A stretch of DNA of 64,000 bases from Rugalucina vietnamica. Lineage: Eukaryota; Mollusca; Bivalvia; Lucinida; Lucinidae. The stretch is from NCBI GenBank assembly GCA_964017185.1, contig OZ024870.1, positions 54,686,312-54,750,311 on the forward strand, given 5' to 3'. The notes beneath the pieces were generated by a model. That model did not search any database and was not told the DNA's origin. It saw nothing but the letters and a program-made list of their open reading frames with translations. Shown here in pieces: positions 46,619 through 57,779 of this stretch. How positions within the stretch are numbered: the first letter of the stretch is position 1; each line of letters starts with the position of its first letter. A program made the translations under genes and the position numbers.

Positions 46619-47089
46619 AAGTTCTTAGTGCGCATTATTTATCTTTGACAGACAAATGTTCATTTTGTATCAGAAGGAAATTTTATTTTATTATGCACAT
46701 GAAAAGTGTTTTCACAGTGGATCATTGTGTAATGGATTTGGGGATGGATGTCAGTCCATCAGTTTGGGAAAGGCCAGGGTATTTAATGTATCCCAGGTCT
46801 TCCACCAGTATGTAATTGGATTATGCAATTTTTAAACAAAGATGTAATGTCATCCCCATTGTCAGTGAAAATATATAATTTCAAATCATTATAATGACAC
46901 TGAATGTCAATACTTAATTGACAGCTAATATTAAGCCCTTCAATGAAATTTTCTGAATTTTTTCGCCCCATCTGCTCACAATAACTATCCAATTTCAGCA
47001 TCTTATTTGTCTCTTGTTAAGGTTCCATTTCAGACCTTTTCGGTTCATTAGGTTAATTTCTGAAGGTTTTGATTCATTACGATCTCATT
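46619..47089. other. Intronic DNA, nothing recognised
   Basis: Unassigned. Confidence 0.45.
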
Positions 47090-47327
47090 GAGCCACATCA
47101 TGAGAAAACCAACAATGTGGTTTCCAAACAGGTCCAAAGCAAAGCAAGCTGTACAAGCACAAAAGATGGCTTATAAGAGGCTGGAAATTTTAGATTTAGA
47201 AAGTAGAGGAATTATACTATTTGTGTAGCAAAAACAAAGGCACTGATCAGCTTCACAGTTACTGCACAGCTGATCTGCACCTTTGTTTTCACATAGGCAA
47301 AAATCAGGTTTTCTCATGACAGGGCTC
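47090..47327 (+). mobile_element. Family A MITE, chimeric copy 17
   Basis: Left end of AACCAACAATGTGG subtype but right end AAAAATCAGGTTTTCTC of the other subtype. The palindrome arms also come from different versions (CTTCACAG left, CTGCACAG right). Confidence 0.85.
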
Positions 47328-47845
47328 ATATCATAATTGTCAGTTGATCAAATTATATCACCTGAATTTTCTAAAACTGGTTAATTTATCCTTAATGAAG
47401 AAAATCTAACCTAAAATATTCATGAAAAAGTTCAGCCTCTCCTAATTAAAGGAAGTCTTAACATGGTGAGCCCTTGCATGCTTAAACCTGTTCTTTTTAC
47501 TTCACTGCATGTGTCAATCATAGGCGGTTCCATATTGTATTGTTTTATTAGAGTTTTAGAACCATTGCTTTCGCCTAGATGTAGAACCTTTAAATGGGGT
47601 TTGATCAAGGCCCTCATAAATTGCATCATTCGAATTTCATGTTATGGAGTGTGTTGGCATTATAAGCTTAATCTGAGCCTTTAAGGCCCTCAAGGTCATC
47701 CACAAAGGATATGTTGTCAGAAAGAATATGAGTATCTGAATAATTCAGATACTGCATGGAAATTAATTTAAAGCTGCTTATGGCTGGTCATGTCTGCAAG
47801 AACACTTGAGGGACTTCTGTGTCGAAAACAATGACAGCAGCAATA
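47328..47845. other. Intronic DNA, nothing recognised
   Basis: Two opposed frames at 47432-47684 lack support. Confidence 0.4.
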
Positions 47846-48540
47846 CACAGTGTATATCCGAGCGTATGCAGAACAGACGGTTACGGAACGGACAGACGTT
47901 TACAGGAGCACGCGCTTTTTCGCGCCAAAAATGTTTTTCCGTTCTTTTAAAGTGACTAATGCAAATATTGAGACCAAACTAGAGCAGATGTGTTGCATAC
48001 ATACCCGTCTAGTTGTCTGTGCTCAAGAGCACAATGATTTTTCAGGGGGTTCGCCATAACTGCCCAAGACGTGTGAAAAATGGCATATTTTGTATTTTTT
48101 TTGGCTGTGTGTCGAGATTGCTTGCAAAATAAGCCATTGTCAACCTTTTGGATTTAGTCCGTATGTAATTAAATATGTCCTGAACCACCAGACATTAAAT
48201 CTTTTATATGTTTTCCAGTAAAAATAGCCAAGATTTGTTTTTTTCTGAAGCGTATGGTAATTTCATGGTTACGGGGTGGTACAGTCGTTTGTTACGGAGC
48301 GGAACAGACGAAATGACGCATTTCCATACGAAACGGAACAGACGTAGGCGAGCTTTAGAATACGGATAGAAACAGACGCTGTATAGTAGAAATGTAAGAT
48401 ACAAACATGTTTTAGCTCACTCGAGCTTTCTGATTCACTATAGACAGCGGAATTTTTACAGACCAAGCGTCTGTCTGTCCATCTGTTCCTCACCATCCTG
48501 CTTAGCAAATATTTCACCACATTCATAGGGAGAAATACGT

Positions 48541-48849
48541 ATGAAATGCCATCCGGTGGCTGCTAAAGTCCGGACCACAGGCCAATCACGTTCAATGCCA
48601 CCCGAAGCATGGCTAAATAGTAATAAACTGCGAGTAAATCAAATAAGTAAGATGCATGACAGAATCATAGATGCTTACAAATCACGCCAAAGATTTTATC
48701 TCCCGCCGCAAGCTCCCTTTTGCGGCGTCTTGGCTGATTCTCACGCATCATTCATATATGGAAAGACTTTGGAATATATGACCGATGCTTTGGAGAGTAC
48801 TCCCGCCGGTGTGTACGGTGGTGGGTGTTCGCTTGATGACTTTGCTTAA
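48541..48849 (+). CDS. Possible coding ORF inside TIR element, unknown product
   Basis: 102 codons from ATG to TAA. The composition looks more protein-like than the repeat frames around it: MKCHPVAAKVRTTGQSRSMP ... KMHDRIIDAYKSRQRFYLPP ... VLADSHASFIYGK ... VYGGGCSLDDFA. I recognise no family. An in-frame TAG lies just upstream in CATTCATAG|GGA, which could equally be a splice acceptor, so this may be a last exon caught by the transposon. It could also be chance. Confidence 0.35.
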   Translation: MKCHPVAAKVRTTGQSRSMPPEAWLNSNKLRVNQISKMHDRIIDAYKSRQRFYLPPQAPFCGVLADSHASFIYGKTLEYMTDALESTPAGVYGGGCSLDDFA

Positions 48850-49134
48850 GGACTGAGTATGCAAACAGGGAACCTTTTCCTATGACCGAAATTCTAGGGT
48901 CTCTATATTACTAACGTATTCAGCACGAATGCCAGCCTTCCATATAGACCTCCGGTTAAAACAGACATGAGTCTTATTATCGGACCTTTTCAGACTTTTT
49001 TCAGTCTTTTATTTTAGAATTTATTGTTAGATATGCACTATTAGTGATACTATATTTAAAGGAGAAGAAAAGCCGTAATTGCCTCGTGATGCTGAGCACC
49101 AAGGAAGCCATTGGTACCATTTTAACGCATTTGA

Positions 49135-49208
49135 TATGGCGCGGCCTGGGCGAACCCACGACATCTCGCCCCCGAAGCGGGCGCTTTTACCACTGAGCTA
49201 TCGGGACC
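49135..49208 (-). mobile_element. tRNA-like SINE head
   Basis: Minus strand GGTCCCGATAGCTCAGTGGT (box A), anticodon stem CGCCC/GGGCG with loop GCTTCGG (C in place of the universal U33), box B GTGGGTTCGCCCAGG. The acceptor ends do not pair (GGTCCCG versus CCGCGCC), so it is not a working tRNA. Confidence 0.7.
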
Positions 49209-49798
49209 TCTCCCCCCCTCTCTCTCTCTGATCTGCTGTTTGCCCCCAAACAACTTTTTGTATTCACAACATAGTCGATGCTATTCTGATACATGTACGA
49301 TGCTGATCCAGGTCACCAGGTGTATATCATCTGGTCACGTTCGAGTGCTACAATACAGAAGGTTGCCGCAAAGTGTTATATTTGACATCACAGTGTTGTT
49401 CATGTAGTATTCATGGCCGTCTGTGACCGCTCCGTATGCTGATTCGTCTGTTTTTTTCGTAGGCTACGTCTGTTCCGCCCCGTAACATAAACGAATCTGT
49501 AGACTGTTCCGCTCCGTAATGTTTTTGTTGCTAAGCAACAAAATTCTGCTTAAACTACAAGGCTTCCATGCCGGAAATTATGGTGTTTTGGAAGATAGTA
49601 GATGGACATGCAAGGCCGATATAACAATACATTCGAAGCGTACAGTTTTGGATGAAAAACTGTACAAAACATTTTTGGCGCGAAAAAGCGCGTGCTCCTG
49701 TAAACGTCTGTCCGTTCCGTAACCGTCTGTTCTGCATACGCTCGGATATACACTGTGAATAGCCTGCAAAGGAATGATTGAATGAATCACCCAAACTT

Positions 49799-50032
49799 GA
49801 GCCGCCCCATGGGAAAACCAACAATCTGCATAGGCGAAAACAAAGGCGCAGATCAGCTTCGCGGTTACCGCGAAGCTGATCAGCGCCTTTGTTTTCGCTA
49901 CTCGGATAGTACAATTCCTCCTCTACTTAACTCCAAAATTTCAAGCTTCTAGCCTGCTTCTGTAGCTGTACAGGCCGGTTTGTGTCAGACCTGTTCGGAA
50001 ACCACATTGTTGGTTTTTCCACGAAGTGGCTC
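49799..50032 (-). mobile_element. Family A MITE, copy 18
   Basis: Complete AACCAACAAT subtype, CTTCGCGGTTACCGCGAAG core. Confidence 0.87.
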
Positions 50033-51083
50033 ATTTGACTGACAACCAAAGATGTGTTTCTTTGTTACTTTCTTTCATTCCCTCATTAGTATGCCTGGCC
50101 AGTCTTCATTTGTGAGTATCCCCTTGTCTTAAAATCAATAGATCAAGTATTAATTAAATAAAGTCCAGGGATTCAGGTTCCAAGGGAAATTATAAGCAAA
50201 CAAAAGGAACATCTCTTATTTTGGCCTCGGCACGAGAAAAAAACTCTGTCTATCAGGGTGGCTAGTCATAGGTATATACTGCACTAAATTAGTTAGGCTA
50301 CATATGCCAGTTAGAATGTAGAAAAATTTGAAATTTGTAAAAAAAAATTAACTGTCTACCACAAGGAATCAAAAAAAAAAAGATGATAACCAGACTGCAT
50401 GACTTCATAGGCTACTTTGCACATTTGTTGTTTTCAATAAGCAGGTTGTCTCAAGTAGCAACTCAATTTATCAACCTCTTAGTGTATTGTTTACTGTCCA
50501 AACAAGGCCTGTAATTGACACGCTTTTGTTCAACAGCAGCAGGCTGTAATCCTCCCAAGATAAAATGGATTAACAGATTGATCAAAAGAGGATGCCTGAC
50601 AAGGACAAACCTTGTATGGCTTGAATATGAAATGGTCAACAGACTCGGTGACTGTTGAAGGATGAGTTAGCTTGTCTTAAGCAGGATGCTATTATTGTCC
50701 CAGTCAACGGCTAACATCCCGACATGACAAAATCTGTTGACTTGGATGTAAAGGTGGGATGGGGGGAAATTATTACATGTTTGGCAAAGCCTCGTTTTTC
50801 CTCAACCTTTTTATATATATATATATATTTATAATGTATCGATCATCTATGTTCAAATTTCTTTTAAATTAAATTTTCCTGCTTGGTGTCTGGGTTTAGG
50901 ATTTTAATTTGATTAATCTCTGTGTCTTCTATTCCAGCTTTCAAAACTGATTTATTATCAGCATTTTTCAGAAATGTTCATTTCAGTCAGCTTCCGCAGT
51001 TGGATTTAAATCCAGAAACATTTTCACCCCAGTTGCCGCCTTATTTGATTATAAAGTTAGTGCAGCGTGAAATAATCTTATAT
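50033..51083. other. Intronic DNA with SINE tail and TA repeat
   Basis: 50690-50760 has CCCGACATGACAAAATCTGTTG, a SINE tail. 50813-50828 is (TA)n. An exon-like stretch at 50938-51055 is discussed under rejected items. Confidence 0.45.
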
Positions 51084-51317
51084 GAGCCGCCACATGAGAA
51101 AACCAACAATCTGCATATGTGAAATCAAAGGGCAGATCAGCTTCGCGATAACCGCGAAGCTGATCAGGGCCTTTGTTTTCGCTACATCAGATAGTACAAT
51201 TCCTCTTCTTCTTAAATACAACATTTCCAGCCTCTAGCTTTCTTCTGTGCTTGTTCAGCTTGGTTTGTGTCAGACCTGTTCAGAAACCACATTGTTGATT
51301 TTCTCATGTTGTGGCTC
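51084..51317 (-). mobile_element. Family A MITE, copy 19
   Basis: AACCAACAAT subtype, CTTCGCGATAACCGCGAAG core, perfect duplication ATAT. It lies about 380 bp before the discoidin exon. Confidence 0.87.
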
Positions 51318-51700
51318 ATATGATCAGAATTGAATCTGGAAATTAAATTTACTCAGGCAGTGCAGCAGGAATTCTGTTCCTTCCAGCTTAACGGTAATGG
51401 TTGCATGTAATAGTTATAATCTTGCACAACAGCATTCAATTTCAGACTTACGTCCCATAGAGTGATGGATTTATGCTTCAGCTTTGTGGAAAGAGAAATC
51501 ATGTAGTTAAAACCAGATATTATCATAATTTTGCCTATCAAGAACAAGTACTATTCTTCTCTAAAATATTTTGTTTCCTATAAAAATTAAGTCACTTTCC
51601 CTTCTCCATTTTCTCCCATAGATGACTCCTAAAACATGAAAAGCCTTGCAAACTCTTGTCTTTTCTTCTATTTTTGACCCTCTTAAATTTCTACTTTCAG
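51318..51700 (+). other. 3' end of the giant intron
   Basis: Ends in TTAAATTTCTACTTTCAG, a good acceptor. No repeat recognised. Confidence 0.6.
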
Positions 51701-51806
51701 CTCAGTGCCGTGACTCCCTGGGTATGCAGTCAAAAGAAATTCCTGACAGTGCCATCACAGCCAGTTCCTCCTACGATGATTCTACAGTCGGACCCAAGAA
51801 TGCCAG
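51701..51806 (+). CDS. DDR-like receptor, exon opening the discoidin domain
   Basis: 106 bp between acceptor CTACTTTCAG and donor AG|GTTTGTGG. With the G carried from 17879 the first codon is GCT, then 34 residues: QCRDSLGMQSKEIPDSAITA, SSSYDDSTVGPKNA, and the first two bases of an Arg codon. The Cys, the LGM, the IPDSAITASS motif and the following GP..AR are the opening strand of an F5/8 type C (discoidin) domain. In discoidin domain receptors it follows the signal peptide directly, as here, and binds collagen. The rest of the discoidin domain, the membrane segment and the tyrosine kinase were not found before 64000. Other secreted or membrane F5/8C proteins share the motif, so DDR is a preferred reading, not certain. 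Confidence 0.72.
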
Positions 51807-52889
51807 GTTTGTGGAATCCTTCGAATAATAAAAGTGCAATGAAATTGCACAGCAGAATTACAAATGTTAAGCTAATTATTAAGATATAATTAAACTAAAA
51901 CTGCAAGTATTATGAAAATTCAAAACCAAAGTCGGTGGTAAGTTAGAAGATTCAAAATTGAGAGCTCAATTTTTTTATGAGCCCTATTCATATGTAATAA
52001 CAGACAGTTGTAAATTAAGCTATTTTGCTGTTGGACAATTGATAAATCTAAATATAGTCTACCTGCCTACTTCAATGGGTAGTTTATGGATGCAACATTT
52101 TAATAGATTTATTGATTATATACCTATAATTAATAAAGCACATTAATCTTTAGAAAGGTACTTTCTCTGTTTTATATATTTTATTTTCAAAATCCACAGG
52201 TAATAAAAGAATTTCTCGTAAATCACCATATTACTTTCATTTTAAGTAGCCAAATATAGGGCCTTTTCATGTACTAAAACTTGTTTTAACCACCAGGAGA
52301 AGTACTTGGGTAGCTAAGTAGTAAAAGTTTATATGATCATTTGCTTGTTCTGCAAATTGATAGTACATTTGAGATGCTTGAAAAATGCTTGTTTGAAAGC
52401 TTTGCAGGAGTCATATATCTTGCATTTCGAGTGTTTCTGTCAAAACATGATGTTTTTGGAGCCTGGTAAATGACCACCACCCTGGTGTTCAGGCCAAACA
52501 AATGACCCCAACTGTTTGAGTACTTGAACATTTGAGAGGTTTTTGCACCAGATGAGCTGTGAGTGTGGATTTCTTTGAAATAAAAACTGATGTTTATGAG
52601 GAGGGTGTAATACTGAGTATGATTGATGATAAGGGTTTTCCTGTTTTCATTTCTTTAACTGGAAATTATATTTATTAGCTTGAAAAATGTGCTTTATATA
52701 CAGTCGATCTAGATCTACTTTAAAATTGGTGTCAAATTAAAGCTTTGTTTAATCAAGATTTACGAAGTTTAAGCTTGTTTAAGGTTGTAATACAATTTAA
52801 AGATTTCAAATTAAAAACGAATTTTTAGTCCTTAAATGTTACCTTAAATTGGTTGAATTTTTGGTTTTAATACAGCTAATTGGACTCCA
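51807..52889. other. Following intron, nothing recognised
   Basis: AT-rich; starts GTTTGTGG. No exon with the expected discoidin continuation (for example GAWCP) was found. Confidence 0.45.
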
Positions 52890-53000
52890 AGGGAGGCAGA
52901 ACCTTGGTTTTAATCTCACTGAAAGACTTGAGAAGCCTGGTATGGAACCTGTGACCCCTGGTTTAGAGGCATGTGACTAAACCACTACTCCAGGCATCTA
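52890..53000 (-). mobile_element. tRNA-like SINE fragment
   Basis: Minus strand GCCTGGAGTAGTGGTTTAGT (box A) and GTCACAGGTTCCATACC (box B). Confidence 0.5.
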
Positions 53001-53312
53001 GGCTTCTTATTTCCATGTTGCATTGAATATATGATAGAACATGTATAAAATTACAAAAGCATGAAAAAGTAATCTAAATCTTTCATAGCTGGTAATGATA
53101 ATTTCTGGAAGTTATTTAAACATCTGTTCCCCTCTGTATTAGTTTCATGTCTTATTATACTCATGTTGACAGAAATTTGAAATTTTATCATAGATACTGA
53201 TAATGTCAAACCAGGGAAGTAGAATTAGAAAGACTGGTATCAGATTATGGTCATGAACTGGGAATTTTGACACAGAAAAAACAGAGAACCCATCCATCAA
53301 TCAAACACAAGT
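53001..53312. other. Intronic DNA, nothing recognised
   Basis: Unassigned. Confidence 0.4.
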
Positions 53313-53547
53313 GAGCCGCAGCGTGAGAAAACCGGATTTTTGCCTATGCGAAAACAAAGGCGCAGATCAGCTTCTCGGTAACCGCGAAGCTGATCAGCGT
53401 CTTTGTTTTCGCTACTCGGATAGTACAATTCCTCTTCTACTTAAATCCGTAATGTCAAGCTTCTAGCTCTTTTCAGTGCTTGTACAGGCCGGTTTGTGTC
53501 GGACTTGGTCGGAGACCCCGAAGCCAGGTTTTCTCGCGTCGAGGCTC
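53313..53547 (-). mobile_element. Family A MITE, copy 20
   Basis: Complete CCGG subtype, perfect duplication AAGT, core CTTCTCGGTAACCGCGAAG with one unpaired base. Confidence 0.88.
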
Positions 53548-53839
53548 AAGTGATAGGGCCCAGAGGGGATTAGCAGAGAGCCCTGTGAAAATGTTAAAAA
53601 GTTTGTAAGACAGATGACCAGCTGTCAAGATGAGTCTCAAGATATTTCTGAAGTCTTTTGAGTATTGACTCATTGTTTAACCAGTGTTTAAGAATTGCAC
53701 ACGGGGTGTAATCCCTTTACCAGCATTGGTTCATTTGTTCAGATTTTGGTACCAATTTTTACTTAGCATGCTGAGCAATATTTTTTCTAAATTCTTCTCA
53801 GAGCCAGTTTATTTTCTTTGTTTGTTTGTTGTTGTTTTT

Positions 53840-53931
53840 TTCTCATGCACATACACACACACATGCATGTACATACACATGCACGCATGTATGCAAGCAC
53901 AATGCATGCATACATGCACACACCCACACAG

Positions 53932-54017
<86 letters not shown>
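53840..54017. repeat. (CA)n microsatellite with imperfect flank
   Basis: 53935-54017 is an almost pure CA run of more than 40 units. 53848-53934 is an imperfect ACACATGCATGTACATACAC lead-in. Frames of repeated TH, or CV on the other strand, are products of the repeat. Confidence 0.95.
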
Positions 54018-54019
<2 letters not shown>

Positions 54020-54289
54020 TTTAGACTGCAAAAAATACTATTTCTCTCTTACTGTTTTCTCTTTATGTGGCTCATATACTCTACCGCCTTCTGAAAATGG
54101 CTGACTTAATTAATCAACCCACATGACCACCCAGTCCAACTATTCCAGGCCGTGTGATATGTTGATGAGGGTATTATTTTCCCATCCATCATGGAGTAGC
54201 AATTTCTCCACATTCTCATGTCCAATAGAGTTAAGATGATAATGATTAGAGTCAGGAAAGGATGATTGATGAACCCTGTACAGCAGTAT

Positions 54290-54470
54290 GGCACACTCCT
54301 ACCCCCTTAAAATAGATTTCAAGGACATTTGTATGATTACTTTCATGTACATGTGGTCACTTGACCCTTATTCTGAAACATGCGGTTGTGCTTAGGTTGT
54401 CACTCAGGATTGAGCCTGCACAGGAGTATGGCACACTCCTACTCCCTTAAAATAGATTTGAAGGCCGAAG
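54290..54470 (+). repeat. 34-bp direct repeat
   Basis: CAGTATGGCACACTCCTACCCCCTTAAAATAGATTT-like sequence occurs at about 54283 and again at about 54424. Confidence 0.65.
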
Positions 54471-54529
54471 ATGAGACGTGGTCATCCCTGTCCCTTGACA
54501 CTGTCACGGGTCTCCTCATTTTGAGATAT

Positions 54530-54765
54530 GAGCCGCAACTTGCGAAAACTGGTCTTTGGGGTTTCCGACCAGGTCTGCCAATAACCATGGCCTATGCAAC
54601 CACAGCTGAAGAGGGCTATAGAAGCTTGAAATTCTGGCTATAAGTAGAGGTAGAATTGTACTATCCGAATAGCAAAATCAAAGGCACTGATCAGCTGTGC
54701 AGTTACTGCACAGCTGATCTGTGCCTTTGTTTTCGCATATATGCGAAAATCTCGTTTTCTTGCTC
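54530..54765 (+). mobile_element. Family A MITE, copy 21, right end shortened
   Basis: TGTGCAGTTACTGCACA core, duplication ATAT. The right end has lost the GATGCGG stretch (TCGTTTTCTTGCTC). Confidence 0.83.
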
Positions 54766-55292
54766 ATATTAGCCTTTGCCTGGCTTTTACAGTCTTATGG
54801 CAGTGCCTCATTCTCAGCCAGAAAATAATTTCAAGGCCAACAAATTTTCAGGCTGAATTAACCTAGGCATAACTTGTGGTCAGCGGTTTGTGGTCTAACT
54901 GAACCACAATATTTGTGTTGATTTCTGTTAAGATTCTGGTAGCTTTAATCTGAATTTAAATGCCCCTCCCTAATACACACATGGCTCAGTTAAGGTGTGC
55001 GTCAAATGTCCAAATGAGGCCAGATTTTTAGTTTCCAAAATCTCTGAAAATACTTTGGGCTTCCTCATTATGGTTTAAGGTGATTGTGCTTTTTTTGTAA
55101 TCAATTCTTTTTAGCTGCATGGTTACCATTGCACACCCTGCAATCTGACGGATGCTGGAATTAATCCTGAAAGACTTTCCTTGAACAAACTCAGTAACCT
55201 TATGTACTTCATTCTAAATTTTACAATTTTTTTTAGATAATCTGACAGCATTATGTCTTTAAACCCAAAATTCCTGAAATTGATAGCCATAT
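54766..55292. other. Intronic DNA, nothing recognised
   Basis: Unassigned. Confidence 0.4.
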
Positions 55293-55527
55293 GAGCCTCG
55301 ACGCGAGAAAACCGGTCTTCGGGGTTTCCGACCAGGTCTGACACAAACCGGGCTGTACAGTCTCAGAAGTAGGCTAGAAGCTTGAAATTTCGGATTTAAG
55401 TAGAAGAGGAATTGTACTATCCGTGTAGCGAAAACAAAGGCGCTGATCAGCTTCGCGGTTACCGCGAAGCTGATCTGCGCCTTTGTTTTCGCATAGGCAA
55501 AAATCCGGTTTTCTCACGATGCGGCTC
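55293..55527 (+). mobile_element. Family A MITE, copy 22
   Basis: Near-consensus CCGG copy: CCGGTCTTCGGGGTTTCCG left, AAAAATCCGGTTTTCTC right, perfect CTTCGCGGTTACCGCGAAG core, duplication ATAT. Confidence 0.9.
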
Positions 55528-55673
55528 ATATTTCCTTCTGGCTGTAAATTTTGGTATCTATGTTTTACTAGCAGGAAGCCCTCTAAATCTTGTATGAGTG
55601 AGAGGTCTTGAAGATGGTTATTTAAGAAGTTTTTTATGATCCATAAGTTTATATAATTAGGCTTACATAAAAT

Positions 55674-55912
55674 GAGCTGTGACATGATAAAAGTGGTCTT
55701 TGCAGTATCTGACCAGGTCCGACACCAACCGGCCTGTGCAGCTACAGAAGATGGCTAGATCGAGGCTGGAAATTTTGTATTTAAAAAGTAGAGGAATTGT
55801 ATTATCCGTGTAGCGAAAGCAAAGGCGCTGATTAGCTTCGCAGTTACTGCGAAGCTGATCTGCACCTTTGTTTTCGCCTAGGCAAAACTACAGTTTTCTC
55901 ATGACGTGGCTC
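55674..55912 (+). mobile_element. Family A MITE, copy 23
   Basis: CTTCGCAGTTACTGCGAAG core, perfect duplication AAAT, terminus changed to GAGCTG. Confidence 0.85.
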
Positions 55913-56585
55913 AAATGTCATGGTTAGTCCACATTATGGTGGCTCCAGTTACAAATCCTTCCCCTCTCTTTAAAGCTTATTGCACCATATTTTAGTAACA
56001 TCAGGTTTTAATGGGCTTTAATGGCATTACTTAATGATATTTTAGACACCTCTAATATATTAAAAGGCAAGTTTAAGTTAGGCAAAACGTGATTTCACAT
56101 TTAAACCCTTAAACTTATTTTTAAGGGAACACTTAATGTTGTTTTTTTTTTTCTTTTTCTTTTTGAACAAACAAAAAAAAGTAAAAAAAACAACAAAAAA
56201 AACAAAAAAAACAACAACAACAACAACAACAAAAAACAACAACATTGGGCTCTTGATCGAGAGTTCAGGGTTTGGCTGGCGCAAGGTTGAGTCCTTGAAC
56301 ATTTCTGCATAGCACTGCATGAGTTTATATAATCGGAGATGTGGGGACTCTGTTTCAATATACCTGAGTAATTGTTGACAAGGACACAATCATTTTTTAA
56401 CTCTTATATTTTGTCTCCGATTTTAGACTAGATCGAATGTTAAAAAAAATAAAAATAAAAAAGAATTAAAAAAAAAAAAAAATGAAATAAAAAAAAATAA
56501 AAATAAAAAAAATAAAATAAAAATAGATTAAAAAATAAATAATAAAAAAAAAAAATAAATAAATAAATAAATAAAATAATATAAA
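55913..56585. other. Low-complexity DNA
   Basis: 56140-56240 is A/C-rich (AACAACAAC). 56440-56585 is an (AAAT)n/(AAAAT)n tract. No gene. Confidence 0.6.
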
Positions 56586-57078
56586 ACAAGAAATATCTTT
56601 AAAAAAGATATACGACTAAGGGAAGACGATGATTTCATGATATTGAAAAATTGTACAATGGGTCTAAAACATTTATATTTCATCAAATTCATGTACAATA
56701 TAATTAAAGTCGAAAACTTCGCCTCTGATAATGTTTTTTTCGCAGAAACTTTTTGCTTGGTGGACGATAGGGGTTTTTACTGTCAATATCTTGGTCTCAG
56801 TTTGTCCTAAAAGGACCTGCAAAATTTTTGAAACACGGTGAGCACATCAGGTTTTTATGGACAAAATGAAATTTGTAAACGAATTTTGCATTGAAAAGGC
56901 ATATTTAAAAAAAAACTTGATCAACAAGATTTCATCTCATGTATGTGTCATTTGTGCCATTTTATAATGATTTAGAGCGATTATTATAAAATAGTAAGAT
57001 TTTAAATTATTTTGCTTGAAAACTTTCACCTCCCTTACTCGATTTGTAAATAAAGCGTCGCGCTTTCAATCCCCGGCT

Positions 57079-57079
<1 letters not shown>

Positions 57080-57107
<28 letters not shown>
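57080..57107. repeat. (CT)n microsatellite
   Basis: About 13 CT units followed by a T-run. Confidence 0.9.
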
Positions 57108-57113
<6 letters not shown>

Positions 57114-57447
57114 TCAGATGAGACTTTTAACCGAGTTTATGACCTAAGCTGTTTACATGTATATGGACGTTAAACATTAAAAAAGCCAGAAAAACATTGC
57201 ACGTGCAACACGATTATTGCAACGCATCGACAACAACTTGAGTGATAGGAGCCACGTCATAGAATCTGTTGAGGGCGACGGGACGCAGGTCTGCTACGTG
57301 TAGCGCCTATCGCTTTTACGTTTGTACGTGTATTCGGGTTTCAAGAACAGGGATTTTTCTGATTGAGCAAGTTCTTGACCACCGCTTACTTTTACATTTG
57401 CAAAAAGGCGTCAAGGCAGCCGGTAGACCAAGAGAAAATAAGTTACC

Positions 57448-57561
57448 ATGAACGAATTCTCTGCACAAAACTTTTACGAAATGTATCGCTTTTGTGAGAC
57501 AAAGCTCTTTGTTCACTCTGGCAACCATATACATGTGTTTTGCGCCCATTGCCTGACCAAA
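57448..57561 (+). CDS. Possible first exon, unknown product
   Basis: An ATG in the context TTACCATGA starts 38 codons: MNEFSAQNFYEMYRFCETKL, then FVHSGNHIHVFCAHCLTK, up to a possible donor AAAG|GTATAG. The sequence is GC-richer than its surroundings and protein-like, with several Cys and His. No family is recognised and no matching downstream exon was found. An overlapping minus-strand frame (57316-57594) is an alternative. Confidence 0.25.
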
Positions 57562-57779
57562 GGTATAGTAGTTGGATATTTTGGTTCCGAACATCTTTGC
57601 CTTATAAAATTAAACAGCAAAGCCCATTGCAGTTAAAATATCCAAATTTCAGTTACTTTTCTATAACAATTGTATAATAACTGTTGACAGATGGGCCTAC
57701 AGTATACAGAATAACTCCTTCTGATGTATCTGCTCCACAGATGAAGTTATATGCACATTTGTTTCTAATACTGCTGAAC

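Larger units (their letters stand above)
47846..49757. mobile_element. 1.9-kb TIR element with CACAGTG ends
   Basis: 92 bp at each end are identical inverted repeats: CACAGTGTATATCCGAGCGT, then GACGGTTACGGAACGGACAG, then GCGCTTTTTCGCGCC. AATA flanks both sides (47842-47845 and 49758-49761). Further TTACGGAGCGGAACAGACG-type words occur inside at 48265-48380 and 49425-49525. One 102-codon frame (48541-48849) and a tRNA-like piece (49135) are inside; no transposase is recognised. End identity indicates recent movement. Confidence 0.85.

Noticed and set aside
49135..49208. tRNA gene
   Set aside because: Acceptor arms do not pair and the anticodon loop lacks U33; it is a SINE head. The same holds for 2712 and 57780.
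50938..51055. Exon-like stretch with acceptor TCTTCTATTCCAG and donor GTTAGT, reading FKTDLLSAFFRN ...
   Set aside because: It would accept the phase from 17879, but it leaves two bases over, and joining it to 51701 gives a stop within four codons. No domain is recognisable.
53787..54104. Overlapping long frames rich in TH or CV
   Set aside because: Translations of the (CA)n microsatellite in several frames and both strands.
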